A DNA stretch of 64,000 nt, from contig NC_133472.1 in NCBI RefSeq assembly GCF_025370935.1, forward strand, positions 40,249,474 through 40,313,473. Reading direction: 5' to 3'. Position 1 is the stretch's first letter. Every line of letters begins with the position of its first letter. The notes under the pieces are model-generated. The model saw nothing but the letters and a program-made list of their open reading frames with translations. It was not told the DNA's origin and did not search any database. Of the stretch, positions 56,201 to 64,000 are shown one piece after another. This stretch comes from Choristoneura fumiferana (lineage: Eukaryota > Arthropoda > Insecta > Lepidoptera > Tortricidae). Made by a program: the position numbers and the translations under genes.

Positions 56201-59200
56201 GCCGGTGGTGGTGGCGTGTGACGCGTCGCCCAGCGGCGTGGCGGCCGTGCTCGCGCAGCGCGGCGCCCGCGGCGAGCGCGTTGTGCAGCATGCCTCTCGC
56301 CGCCTCTCGCCCGCCGAACGGAATTACTCGCAGCTCTGTCGCGAGGGGCTTGCGATCGTTTTCGCATTAAAACGGTTCCACGACTACGTTTATGGCCGGC
56401 GTTTTACTTTAGTGACCGATTGTAAACCTTTAGCGGCAATATTTAGTACCAAGGCGGCTATACCACAAATGATGGCAGGAAGGTTGCAACGGTGGGCTTT
56501 ACTACTGAGCGCATACGATTATGAGATTCGTTGCGTTAAATCGAACGAAAATTGTTTAGCGGATTATCTGTCGCGTCATCCCGCTCCAGAAGCAAAAAAT
56601 TCGGGTAGCCCCGCCGAGGACTATTTTCTGAACTTCATCGAAGCGGACTTGCCAGTGACTTTTAGTGAAGTGGCTAATGAGACAAAGTTAGACACTAATT
56701 TGCTCAAGGTCATGTCGTATACTATTAAGGGTTGGCCACGAGATTATGATAAAGATCTAGGATATTTTTATCAACGAAAAGAGTTGTTAAGCGTCGATCG
56801 GGACTGTTTATTTTATGGTTATCGCATTATTATACCAACGAGTTTACGAAGTCAAATTCTTAAACAACTACATGCCAGCCACCAAGGCATCGTGAGAACA
56901 AAATCATTGGCGCGCGCGTATCTGTGCTGGCCCGGGCTGGACAGAGACATCGAAGCCCTGTGCCGCGCGTGCGCCGTATGCTTACAGCAGCGCGCGACCC
57001 CGCAATGTAGTGAGCTTACGAGTTGGCCATGGCCAGAAAAACCATGGACTCGATTACATCTCGATTTTTTAGGTAAACTTTTAGATCAATATTTCTTAGT
57101 AGTAGTCGATTCCCATTCAAAATGGGTAGAAGTGAAGCCGGTCGCATCGACAAGCGCCTCGGCTACAATTAAAGCATTACGCGAGATATTCGCAACTTTT
57201 GGCTTGCCTGAGGTGATCGTAAGCGATAATGGACCGCCTTTTCTTAGCGGGGAATTCCAAGTATTTCTAAAAAGAAACTGGATTAAGCACATCACCTCCC
57301 CACCTTACCACCCCCGCAGCAATGGCGCTGCGGAGAACGCGGTAGGTCAAATAAAAAAATGTATAAAAAAAGCGATTGCAGACGGCACTCCTGTAGACGT
57401 AGCACTAAGTCGTTTTCTGCTATCGCACCGTAACACTCCATCCGCTACCACGGGGAGGGCTCCCAGTGAACTGTTGCTGGGCAGGACCGTAAGAACGTGC
57501 TGGGATTTATTGGTTCCCCAAACCAAAGATGTCGTATTAAAGGCTCAAGAAATTCAAAAAAATAATTTTGGGGGTCGTTCAAGAAATTTTTGTGTGGGCG
57601 ATAACATTGCTTATAAAAAGTATTGTCAAAATAAGTTTTCTTGGGCTGAAGGAAGAATTTTAAATAAATTAGGGCCTTTGGTGTATGAGGTAGGGAATGA
57701 TGTAGAACAACATAAACGACATGTTGACCAAATCATTCAAACTGGAGATCATGTCGAGGAGGAGAAAGATGTTGAGCCTGGTGAGCAGTCGGGAGGAGGA
57801 GTGCCAACCGAGCCTCCGGTGGCGGCATCCATTGCGGAGCCGGTGTTGCCGCAACCGGACGCTCGGTCGGCTCGCCGCGACCGGCACCCTCCACGTCGTT
57901 TTGGATTTGAAGATATATTTCACTTAAAGAAAAATGATTAAGTTAACAAACTTCATTCATGTTTTGCGTAGGTAATAGGTATTTGTGATAGAACTACCGA
58001 CAGCTAAGGATTAGTGTGTTAAGGTAGATTTTTTACGATCTTGTCTGATGATTCGATGTAGAATATATACAGTGGTGGCCACGTAATTAAGAACGATTTG
58101 AAGTTCCAGATTATTTTTAACTAAATCATGTCATGTGTAGTCGTGGGTCCTTCTTAGAAGTAACTAGTTACGTTATGAAATAGCCACATGAATAGAGCAA
58201 ACGGGATTTAGAATAAAGAATAAAATTACTGTCATTTTTTTACAAATTTTGTTTTTATTCTCTTTAGTAACAAATTCAAATAGTAATGAAGCTGGACAAA
58301 TAATTAAGAACGATTTATTTAACTGTTCGAAAGTTTTTTTATTTGAAACTTAGATTAACTAAATCACACTAACGTGAAGTTTGTACAGAAAAAAAAGCAA
58401 TGTAATACATTTTAACTAAAATTAATAGTTAGTAGCATGTCCACGGCTTTTTATTACTGCCTTACACCGGCGAGGCATTGAATCTATCAATTTTTGACAT
58501 TTCGCAAGAGAGATAGAGTTCCATTCTTCTAAGAATACGTCATACAGTTCTCTTAAATTGCCACACTGTCGATTTGAAACTTTTTTCTTGACTTCGCACC
58601 AAAGATGCTCTATTGCTCTAAGACCGGGGCTATTGGCTGGCCAATCTAAGACAGAAACTGATTGCGATGTGAGGAATTCCTTAACGGTACGTGCAGTAAG
58701 CTTGGGATCATTGTCGTGCTGGAATGTCCAAATAACCGGAAGCACGCCTTCAGCATATGGTAACATTGTTTCTTCCAGTATGTTTTTGTATTGAAATTGA
58801 TCCATGTTTCCTTCTATCAGCCTAACAGGTCCAACACCATGTCCAGAAAAACATCCCCAAATTTTTACATTTCCCCCGCCATGCTTTAAAGTTACTTTTG
58901 TGTACTTTGGGTCGGATGCTTTATTTGGAGGCCGTTTTACATATCGTTTGCCATCAGAACATACCCTATTTATTTTTGTCTCGTCAGAAAAAAGAACGTA
59001 TTTCCACTGTCTGACTGTCCAGTTTTCATATCTTCTTGCAAATGCAAGCCGGGCTTGCCTATGACACCGTTTCAACATAGGCACCTTCCTTGCTATCCTT
59101 CCGTGCAACTTTTCTTCCACCAAACGCATTCGAATACTGCGTGCCGAGATTGCTGAAGGGTTGTTTTCGCCAAAATATTCTTTTCTCAACTTATTAGACC

Positions 59201-60634
59201 CTTTAAAAGAATTTTGTTTTGCCAAACGAACGATATTTCGATCGTCTCGACGAGATGACTTTCTTTGTCTAGGTACACGCGAAACATTTGAAGTAGTTTG
59301 ATACGTAGCAAAATGCTTTATGGCGTGGAAAACCATAGTTTTTGAACATTGCAGATGATCGGCTATGTGTTTATACGACCAATTCTTGTCGCGAAGTTTT
59401 AGTATTACTTTTCTTGTAGATTTATCACAACTTTTATTTTTCCCGTTGTTTTTATATGAAGCAATCGCCTTTTAGACTTTTACGGCACTAAATGGCGCCT
59501 AAATTATTCAAATAATAACCTAAAACCACAAAGCGGCGGTCGGTTCTCTATTTAAATTTGAATAAAAAATAAACTATTCAGCGTTCTTAATTATATGACC
59601 GCCCAGTAAGTAGTAATACTAGGTTTAGATGTAAAATATAAAGTTTATCTATTTATTTTTTAGCCAATTATATGTATAAATGAATTTACCGCTAGTAAGG
59701 AAAAGTTTTACGATACCGAGAGAAGTACAAAAATATACATACAGTTAGTAACACTTGTCAGTTTGAAAAAATCTTCTCTATAAAAAATTGTTCTTATTAT
59801 ATGACCACAACTGTATATATATATAGAAAACTTGTTTGTTGGATGAACCGTTTGGTTTGTGTATGTTATATTTAGAAGGGGAGAGTTGTCATGTATGGTG
59901 GGTAGTCTTAGTATTAGACATAAGAGGGTATGCGGAATAAAGTCAGTCGATATCCATGGTGGTTTGATTTCTATCGTATCCCAAACATCTCAGGTATGTT
60001 TGGCAAAAGGCAGCATAACATAGTAACTACTCTCACGCACTAGGCGTTAAGCTGCAATTTAGATTTAATGTGGTGCCTACCTAATTCTGTAGGCTATTAA
60101 AACAGCAACTTTCTTCAAGATCAAAGGAGTGCAACTTCTGTATGCTGTAATATTATTTTTTATGTGGTTTGACCTATGGCCTCTCAAGCAGACGCTTGTG
60201 GGTTCAAGCCCAGACCCGCATCTCTGAGTTTGCAGAATTTATGTACAAATTTACATTAATAATTTATCAAAATCTTTACAGTGAAGGAAATCATTGTGGA
60301 AACCTGCACACGCCTATAAAGGAATTCAATGGTGCATGTGAAGTTTCCAATCCACCCTGGGTCTACGTGAAAACGAAGGCCCAAACCCTTCCATTCTGAG
60401 AGAAGGCTTGTGCCTGGCCATAGGATGTGTATAGGTTAAGATGATGATGATTGATTATTTAAAATAAAAATGAAACATACAAATACTCGTTATTCCATTA
60501 AATTACTTTGTGCAGTATAAAATTTATTTGTATGAGCAAAATATAAAATAATTTGTAGAACTTACGTCTCTGGGTCCATCCTTGTAAATCTTGTACAATC
60601 TCGGGGAAAACATACACTGCCATGTTAGTTTCAT
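44255..60634 (-). CDS. ABHD16A: ABHD16A phospholipase, nine exons, complete
   Basis: Exons in transcription order: 60634-60566, 53606-53553, 53287-52980, 50081-49921, 49640-49387, 48207-48043, 46763-46579, 46174-45991, 44353-44255. All are GT/AG with matching phases, totalling 1479 nt (492 residues plus TAG), somewhat shorter than the vertebrate protein. ABHD16A is an alpha/beta-hydrolase that converts phosphatidylserine to lysophosphatidylserine on endoplasmic-reticulum membranes. The N-terminus MKLTWQCMFSPRLYKIYKDG matches the family. Two hydrophobic segments lie at ~42-61 and ~74-91. GNEIDTMFVDNR and NHPGFAGST are conserved. The nucleophile is Ser318 in GWSIGG; acid Asp393 in RRTEDEII; His472 in SSHCTPLP. 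The region before the His is shorter than in vertebrates. The TAG stop is followed by 15 more open codons and a TGA. Intron 1 contains a 6.2 kb retrotransposon. Confidence 0.94.
44915..45178. repeat. Dispersed repeat ending GAAGTCGGTTAAAAA (copy 1)
   Basis: GCTAAAAATGCCAAAATCGC, ATCCCATCATCAGATC, TGGTGACAATGGGACCACCT and CTTTTTTGAAGTCGGTTAAA recur, diverged, at 46812-47050. It lies in the last ABHD16A intron, probably the 3' end of a LINE or Helitron-like family. Confidence 0.6.
45592..45981. repeat. Dispersed repeat (copy 2 of 14142-14490) against an ABHD16A donor
   Basis: Matches 14142-14490 through TTGTGTCACAAGGGAGCAAA and GTTACTTTTCTGAAGGAGAG. Its right edge (GGTGTGAAAAA) is about ten bases from the exon end at 45991, so it lies right behind the splice donor GTAAATATG of exon 8. 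An extra internal duplication (GCCCATTGTAGC) is present near 45655-45675. Confidence 0.75.
46812..47050. repeat. Dispersed repeat ending GAAGTCGGTT (copy 2)
   Basis: AATGCTAAAATCGCTACAGA, GATTCCTCTAGGATTCCATC and TTGGCGACAATGGGACAACC match 44915-45178. In an ABHD16A intron. Confidence 0.6.
47160..47570. repeat. Dispersed element related to 33729-34280
   Basis: AGGGTTCCGTTTCCGTACCC, CAACGGAACCCTATTACTGA and the CTGTCTGTCTGTCTGGCC tract. Two similar sub-blocks carry AAAATATTTAAGGGGGGCTC and AAATATTTAAAGGGGGCTCC. In an ABHD16A intron. Confidence 0.55.
48226..49078. repeat. Outer inverted-repeat element hosting a hAT MITE
   Basis: ATTCGCGTTAAGAAAATAGT + GACTC (48232-48256) is the perfect reverse complement of 49047-49071. 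Between the arms sits the hAT-type element 48656-49006. All in the ABHD16A intron upstream of exon 6. Confidence 0.75.
48656..49006. mobile_element. 351-bp hAT-type MITE with 8-bp TSD
   Basis: TIR CAAGGCTCGGATACCGG and CCGGTTCCGAGCCTTG. TSD AGTCTGAA at 48648-48655 and 49007-49014. The interior is studded with AACCGGTTTAT words in both orientations. No coding sequence. Confidence 0.88.
50340..51640. other. Large ABHD16A intron segment, no gene
   Basis: Contains repeated CACTTTCGCTCA / GCGCATCACCGTCGCTCATG words near 50755-50845, a CGATATTCCCACGGGATAGGG-like fragment near 51218-51240, and a pure C run of about 18 at ~51463-51477. No exon between 49921 and 52980. Confidence 0.45.
51640..52040. 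repeat. Two tandem copies of a ~200-bp dispersed repeat
   Basis: Both blocks carry GCGAAAGTTTGTA, TGTTTGTTACT, CAGATAGTTTGCGTCCCGTG + GAAGG and ATAGGATAGTTT. The second block starts at about 51855. The open frames here derive from this doubled repeat. Confidence 0.7.
52709..52850. mobile_element. Hairpin MITE related to 26169-26386
   Basis: GAGCGGCCAAGGTGATCAAA on the left mirrors CCACCACCTTGGCCGCTTTG on the right. The right terminus GGCGACTGTAC is the CAGTC-type end. Left end degenerate. Confidence 0.65.
53835..53941 (+). repeat. 5' LTR of the mag-like element
   Basis: 107 bp, TGTCATG...CATCTCA, 99% like 59887-59992 (one T more in the final CGTATTCCC). An AATAAAG at 53884-53890 may serve as poly(A) signal in the 3' copy. 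Confidence 0.93.
54014..55250 (+). CDS. Gag-protease frame of the mag-like element
   Basis: ATG at 54014 (MASKGNIKEFN). It has a capsid-like region (residues ~1-170), a basic GC-rich linker (RSGRRRLPGESRP...), two CCHC knuckles (CSCCGSNAHEKSGC and CYKCNKIGHISHVC), then an aspartic protease (MQLDTGSSISAIS; IIGRKWIRKLG). Homology continues to about 55248, where it moves to another frame at a G run. The open frame itself runs to a stop at 55384 as non-homologous sequence. The linker and knuckle borders are strikingly GC-rich (54570-54680). Confidence 0.85.
55252..56165 (+). pseudogene. Reverse transcriptase segment of pol, in a shifted frame
   Basis: Carries the RT fold: LSPVEVSDWGTPIVIAFKKS, GDIRLCGDFK, LFSKIDLKNAYLQ, RLPFGIKCAPNKFQRIMDQL, active site VFLDDLLV (Phe instead of the commoner Tyr in YxDD) and SYLGHTIDADG. 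It is open from upstream of 55252 but has no own start; it should be read as part of one polyprotein. The frame is left again near 56160-56172, at G runs, after which the annotated stop at 56370 is in the wrong frame. Confidence 0.85.
56165..57941 (+). pseudogene. RNase H-integrase segment of pol, in a third frame
   Basis: Begins in homologous sequence at about GGVLAHFDPALPVVVACDAS (RNase H), continues with LVTDCKPL, an integrase zinc domain (HASHQGIV...CAVC), and DDE catalytic residues in LHLDFLG, IVSDNGPPF and NGAAENAVG. The C-terminal tail has VGDNIAYKKY and an acidic end. Ends at TAA 57941. The 608-codon frame in which it lies starts at a chance position (56115). 56155-56345 is very GC-rich. 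Confidence 0.87.
57942..58069 (+). other. Short 3' segment of the mag-like element before the Tc1 insertion
   Basis: Non-coding, ends in the TA used as target by the Tc1-like element. It continues at 59816-59886 on the other side. Confidence 0.6.
58070..59813 (-). mobile_element. Tc1-like DNA transposon with IR/DR-type ends
   Basis: Outer ends CAGTGGTGGCCACGTAATTA + AGAAC (58070-58094) and the inverted GTTCTTATTATATGACCACA + ACTG (to 59813), flanked by TA on each side (58068-58069, 59814-59815). Each side has a second, inner copy of the motif: GGACAAATAATTAAGAACG near 58295 and CGTTCTTAATTATATGACCG near 59583. Two sites per end about 200 bases apart is the IR/DR layout known from some Tc1-like elements. 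It carries one transposase gene on the minus strand. Confidence 0.88.
58422..59471 (-). pseudogene. Tc1-like transposase, start lost
   Basis: The frame is open from just after a TAA at 59472-59474 to the stop at 58422 (about 349 codons). An N-terminal helix-turn-helix region lies upstream of the first ATG (ILKLRDKNWSYKHIADHLQC), so the ATG at 59336 (304 residues) would delete half of the DNA-binding domain. The original start seems mutated. Catalytic residues are present: Asp in LFSDETKI, Asp in FQHDNDPK and Glu in AIEHLWCEVK, giving DDE spacing of the DD34E type. The usual NSPDLNPIEHLW is NSPGLRAIEHLW here. A functional protein from this copy is unlikely unless an upstream exon or non-ATG start is used. 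Confidence 0.88.
59887..59992 (+). repeat. 3' LTR of the mag-like element
   Basis: 106 bp, TG...CA, followed by the target duplication GGTAT (59993-59997). Confidence 0.93.
60160..60450 (+). repeat. tRNA-derived SINE, diverged
   Basis: Head with TGGCCTCTCAAGCAGACG and GTGGGTTCAAGCCCAG, body AAACCTGCACACGCC and GAGAGAAGGCTTGTGCC, tail TAAGATGATGATGATTG. Same family as 35424. In ABHD16A intron 1, on the opposite strand. Confidence 0.75.
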
Positions 60635-61067
60635 TTTGATGTTGTTTTGCCTATACTTAACCAAGGTTTTTTACTCCAGTTTGATAGGTGGAAAGATAAC
60701 AAGACGGCAATCTAATATTTTATATTATGGATTCTGTGATTGGATGACAAAAGAGCAGGGTTAACAAGTGTGTTATACGCGTCTAAGTGTTCCAAATGTA
60801 ATTCAGTAATAAACTTTGAGATAAACTGAATAACACTCACTATTAACATAAAAAGCAATGTATCAAATTAAAATATCACTTTCTTAATTTGATGATTGAG
60901 ACTTGATTGAGACAATACCATAGAGCAAGAGCAGTATTTGAGCAGTATAGAGTAGTATAGAGTAAAACGAATAAAATGATAGCACAGACTAACTAATGTA
61001 GAGTAGAATGAAAGTAAGTAAGCTAGCTGCATGATTCATCTGTGAAGTCGCCGAAAGATAGGGTGCC
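60635..61067. other. Upstream region of ABHD16A
   Basis: Probable 5' UTR and promoter of ABHD16A on the minus strand. No TATA box or clear initiator recognised. A run of near-repeats GAGCAGTAT/GAGTAGTAT/GAGTAGAAT lies at ~60930-61010. Confidence 0.4.
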
Positions 61068-61324
61068 CCCACATGCAGTCGCTAGTCGCTCGTTTGCAGC
61101 GATAAATCTGGTCATGTGTATAGTTGTAAAAAACCCGTTAGCTACCGATAATTAACCAAATTTATGGTTAGCTACCGATAAAATGCAGTTATTAACGATT
61201 AATTATCCGACTGCGACAATGAAAAAGGATAATATGTTTTTTAATGTGTAGTCAACTCCTAGGTGAAGTGAAAAATCAGATAAAGATTTAATTTTAGATT
61301 TTATCCTACTTCCTACTAATATTA

Positions 61325-61690
61325 TGTGAATGAGTGAGTGAGTGAGTATGTTTGTTACTTCTTCACGCTAAAACGGCTGGATGGATTTGGATGAAATTTG
61401 GCAAAATGTTAGTTTATAACCTGGATTAGAACATAGAATAAGTACTTTTTATCCCAATATTTCTACGGGATAGGGATAAAATCTCGAAATAATAACCGCT
61501 AAGTTTAGAGTCATGAAATTTGATATGTAGGTAGCTGGACAGGTGGAATAACACAAAGACTACTTTATCCCGATATTCTTGCGGGATAAGGATAAAATCT
61601 TGAAATAATAACCGCTGAGTTTAGTCATGTAATTTGATATGTAGGTAGCTGAACCTCTGGAATAACACATAGGCTACTTTTTATCCCGAT
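61325..61690. repeat. Dispersed repeat with three tandem blocks and (GAGT)n
   Basis: Same family as 32250-32595: a GTGAGTGAGTGAGTATG start, TTCTTCACGCTAAAACGGCT, then three blocks with GGGATAAGGATAAAATCTTG-like and GAGTCATGAAATTTGATATG-like words. It ends ~50 bases before the ATG at 61747. Confidence 0.7.
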
Positions 61691-61746
61691 AAAAAGTAAC
61701 TGTCAAACAAAACTATAATCGAGATTCATATGGCGGTTTTATTTCT

Positions 61747-61895
61747 ATGAAAGTTACCCGTCTGAACGTTAGTTCTCTGAGTAGTCTGTGGCTGTGGCTG
61801 CCTTACTCGCTCCTTCTCGCTATACTGGCCGCGATCGCCAGCAGTGTCTCGGCTGAGCACGCGCCACTTCGTCCTCCGCCGCCCGCCCCTTTGCC
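61747..61895 (+). CDS. First coding exon with signal peptide (unrecognised secreted protein)
   Basis: ATG followed by 49 codons and two bases, ending at a consensus donor GTAAGTTG (phase 2). The sequence MKVTRLNVSSLSSLWLWLPY continues with a hydrophobic stretch SLLLAILAAIASS and a probable signal-peptidase site after VSA (residue 36). It is followed by EHAPLRPPPPAPLP, a proline-rich mature N-terminus. GC content is high compared with the surroundings, as for the other exons. It is transcribed away from ABHD16A (1.1 kb between the two starts). The partner exons lie outside the window, so the family is unknown. If the donor is not used, the frame ends one codon later at TAA. Confidence 0.6.
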
Positions 61896-62675
61896 GTAAG
61901 TTGAAGCTGGCATCATCGTGCAATTTGCGATACACATTTCAAGCCGCTAGCGGCATAAAGCGGTAGTGTTTAACCGTAATAAGCATGAAAAGCAGTTAAC
62001 CAATAATTAATTTTAAATCGAATAACCGGTTTCGCATCTATAGTCACGTGGCCCCATTTTGAAGGTGATTTTGAATTTCCCGCAACTCCTAAATGTAGCG
62101 TCAAGTCGCCGCGTCAAGTAGCAGTGACAAGATGGCTTCTTGCAGGAATGGTCTTGGTCTTGGAGGCCGATTTTTTAATCTCATAGTAGCTGTCGTGGCA
62201 GTGGTAAAAAAAAAAGAAATTGGAGTGAATGAAAATAACACTTTATGCCAAAATTGACTAGGTTTTTTTTTCCAGCGATAAATAAAGCTCAACATTTTCA
62301 GCTTTATCGCTAGACACGAACTTCGAGGTTCGTAGTAGTCCTGCAGATTTGACGTTGGAAACGAGCGTCGAGCGACTGCATGTGGCCCCACCTTTATGGT
62401 GCGATCGAGGTGTCGCTACGCAATTAGCACTAACCAAAACGCTAGAATTATAAATAGTGACATTCCGAACGCACTCGAACACGCTTACATTCAACCCACT
62501 GACTACTCAAGATGCAGAGTTGGATGGAAAACTAACTTTACTTCTTGCCTTTGATGATATTATGTTACTTAACTCTATTTTACTCAGTAGCCAATATGAG
62601 AATGATGTATATAATTTTCCTTCATTCATTTATTTTACAATCTGTAGTTTTTTTTTTTTTTGGAAATTATGGCTT

Positions 62676-62795
62676 GGTTACGAGACATATTAAATATAAC
62701 GACCCGGATAACTCACGTCTTAAATCGAGTTTAGCTCGACATGTTTCGGGCTAATCCGTAGCCCTTCGGGTCATTATATTTAATATGAGTGAGTC
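62676..62795. repeat. Hairpin MITE with ATATTAAATATAACGACCCG ends
   Basis: ATATTAAATATAACGACCCG is mirrored by CGGGTCATTATATTTAATAT, with a GCTCGACATGTTTCGGGCTA centre. Compact ~110-base hairpin. TSD not resolved. Confidence 0.65.
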
Positions 62796-62884
62796 TCACG
62801 GTAGTTTCATGTTCAAAATTGGTTACGAGCACGTTACGAGACCTTTAAGCCAAGTGTGGAGAAGTAAGACAGCAGCAGCTGGGC

Positions 62885-63215
62885 TACTACGAAACTCGAA
62901 ACTCGAAGTTCGTATCATACCGTCCCTCTCGCTCTCGTATTAAATAGTATAAGTGTCAGAGAGACACGAACTTCGATTTTCGAGTTTGGTAGTAGCCCAG
63001 CAGGGCTACTACAAAAACTAAACTCGAAGTTCGTAAAGTATCGTCTCTCTCACTCTAGTATAAAAAAATGTTAGCGTCAGCGGGACGGTACGATACGAAC
63101 TTCGATTTACGAATTTTGTATCTTACATCCCTCTCGCTCTCGTATTAAATAGTATAAGTGTCAGAGGTACCGCACGACACGAATTTCGAGTTTCGAGTTT
63201 CGTAGTAGCCCTGCT
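62885..63215. mobile_element. Array of CTACTACGAA-family hairpin MITEs
   Basis: Two adjacent copies (about 62885-63003 and 63003-63215), each with GGGCTACTAC at the left and GTAGTAGCCC at the right. The second copy has an additional internal duplicate of the right half (CGATACGAACTTCG... then CCTCTCGCTCTCGTATTAAA again). Same family as 41714. Confidence 0.75.
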
Positions 63216-63402
63216 GTCTGTCTGTTGTGATGTGTTCTGTTACGCTGTCTGTGTGACTGACAATCCGTCAGTGGTATTGAAGCACTTGTATTATTACTTA
63301 TTCTGTGATTGAAGATGAAATTTCTTTAACGGATTAAATCGAAAATTATAAATACTGTGTTCTATTTATTTAATTTTAATATTAAAAGACTAGTCATGAA
63401 AC

Positions 63403-63489
63403 ATGATTCATTTAGTGAGAATATTTTCAGCGTTCGTACTGCTCACTATTCTCGCAGTATCAGCCAGGATACACAAGTTACCTCTTACG
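63403..63489 (+). CDS. First coding exon with signal peptide (second plus-strand gene start)
   Basis: ATG in good context (AAACATG), 29 codons ending at donor GTGAGC, phase 0. Product MIHLVRIFSAFVLLTILAVS continues ARIHKLPLT: a charged N-terminus, a hydrophobic core and a likely cleavage site after VSA. The short basic Arg-x-x-Lys-x-Pro-Leu stretch after it is reminiscent of a propeptide start in lysosomal aspartic proteases, but this is only a resemblance. An out-of-frame ATG lies seven bases upstream (63396), so start choice rests on the signal peptide. The rest of the gene is outside the window or not seen up to 64000. Confidence 0.5.
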
Positions 63490-64000
63490 GTGAGCAAAAT
63501 AAACATATTTTACATTTTTAGTGCTGAATGCGGGCTGTTTTTCTGTAATTCAATCTCATTATCGCCCTCTATATTGTAGATTTCCTCTGAGCGACATGTA
63601 GTTTCGGCTAAATATCATCGATATTTTGTCTTTCTAAGGTTTCCTAATTATTTTTCTTCGTGGTTCGCTGTTTCGTGGTTGGTCAGTGATGTTCTGCTAA
63701 ACAATGTCAATTTCATTCAATTTTCTGTTTTAATTACGTTTATTAGGTCCTTAAAACTTCGTCATAACATTTAATGTACTTCATGTTTAGTCTACAAATT
63801 TGTATGTATGTAAGATTCTATGTAATCTTTTAAGTATTGTGCAGTTTAAAAAAATCTTATTAGTAAGGCCGTAAGAGGCACAAAGCATCTGTAGTGACAG
63901 TGCCTTGTAACAAACACCAACCTGAATAATACCATTATGTGAATGGAACATATGTATTGTATTGAGTCATATTGACACAGCAAAGCAATGTAAAGTGGCA
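63490..64000. other. Probable intron to the window edge
   Basis: No acceptor-bounded open frame is recognised. If 63403-63489 is an exon, this is its first intron. Confidence 0.35.

Larger units (their letters stand above)
53835..59992 (+). mobile_element. mag-like Ty3/Gypsy LTR retrotransposon, 6.2 kb, in ABHD16A intron 1
   Basis: 5' LTR 53835-53941 and 3' LTR 59887-59992 differ by one base in length. 5-bp TSD GGTAT at 53830-53834 and 59993-59997. A primer-binding site-like TTGGCGACGGG follows the 5' LTR, and a purine tract AGAAGGGGAGAG precedes the 3' LTR. Gag and pol follow in Ty3/Gypsy order with two frame breaks. The very short LTRs and two-knuckle gag fit the mag lineage of insects, an inference. 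It lies on the strand opposite to ABHD16A. Its 3' part hosts the Tc1-like element 58070-59813, so without that insertion it would be about 4.4 kb. Confidence 0.93.
61068..62393. repeat. Long, interrupted relative of the 41160 element
   Basis: The left end (CCCCACATGCAGTCGC, CGTTTGCAGCGATAAATCTG) and right end (GAAACGAGCGTCGAGCGACT + GCATGTGGCCCC) mirror each other like the ends of 41160-41645, but 1.3 kb apart. Part of the interior (62040-62130) also matches. The span encloses the repeat at 61325-61690 and a coding exon at 61747, so the ends may be two separate partial copies rather than one element. Confidence 0.45.

Noticed and set aside
56037..56367. Arg-rich minus-strand frames opposite the GC-rich RNase H region
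   Set aside because: They are shadows of the GC-rich codons of the retrotransposon pol.
53835..59992. Endogenous retrovirus with envelope gene
   Set aside because: After integrase there is only a short acidic tail, the Tc1 insertion and the 3' LTR. No envelope-like frame is present in either LTR element.
1..64000. CRISPR array, bacterial operon, prophage or defence island
   Set aside because: The window is eukaryotic: spliced COQ8 and ABHD16A genes with GT/AG introns. Regular repeats are minisatellites or MITEs without spacer structure.

Overview
The window looks like a piece of an insect nuclear chromosome, most likely from a moth or butterfly. It is AT-rich, the genes have short GC-richer exons separated by kilobase introns, there are no operons, and repeats are dense. 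Several repeats (tRNA-derived SINEs ending in an ATGATGATG tail, hairpin MITEs ending in TACAGTC) are of kinds I associate with lepidopteran genomes. The taxon is an inference.

Layout. 1-9.3 kb: part of an unrecognised plus-strand gene. Its first coding exon occurs twice (837 and 4600) inside a ~2.2 kb near-identical duplication that touches a 100-N gap, so an assembly artefact is likely. A proline/glutamate-rich terminal exon lies at 8287-8691. 9.3-17.6 kb: no gene seen, only MITEs and diffuse repeats. 17.67-22.84 kb: a large foldback element whose right arm is interrupted by a 4.5 kb minus-strand Ty3/Gypsy LTR retrotransposon (18218-22710, 116-bp LTRs, TSD TTTGT). 23-28 kb: gene-free MITE territory.

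28.3-38.35 kb (minus): a complete nine-exon COQ8 (ADCK3-type) gene, reconstructed here exon by exon to 630 residues. It encodes the atypical mitochondrial kinase/ATPase of coenzyme Q synthesis. Its last intron holds a 27-bp minisatellite. 38.4-44.2 kb: intergenic, with several nested MITEs.

44.25-60.63 kb (minus): a complete nine-exon ABHD16A gene of 492 residues, a membrane phosphatidylserine lipase with a Ser-Asp-His triad. Its first intron contains a complete 6.2 kb Ty3/Gypsy element of mag-like type (53835-59992, 106/107-bp LTRs, TSD GGTAT). That element carries a Tc1-like DNA transposon (58070-59813) in its 3' part.

61.7-63.5 kb (plus): two short first coding exons, each encoding a signal peptide and ending at a consensus splice donor. 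They mark the starts of one or two genes that run off the right edge.

The two housekeeping genes act in separate lipid pathways (ubiquinone synthesis in mitochondria, lysophospholipid production on internal membranes). I see no sign of co-regulation. I found no CRISPR array, rRNA, true tRNA gene or evidence of a novel defence or catalytic system. The most unusual content is the depth of transposon nesting, the repeats lying directly against splice sites, and an early TAG in ABHD16A followed by further open frame.
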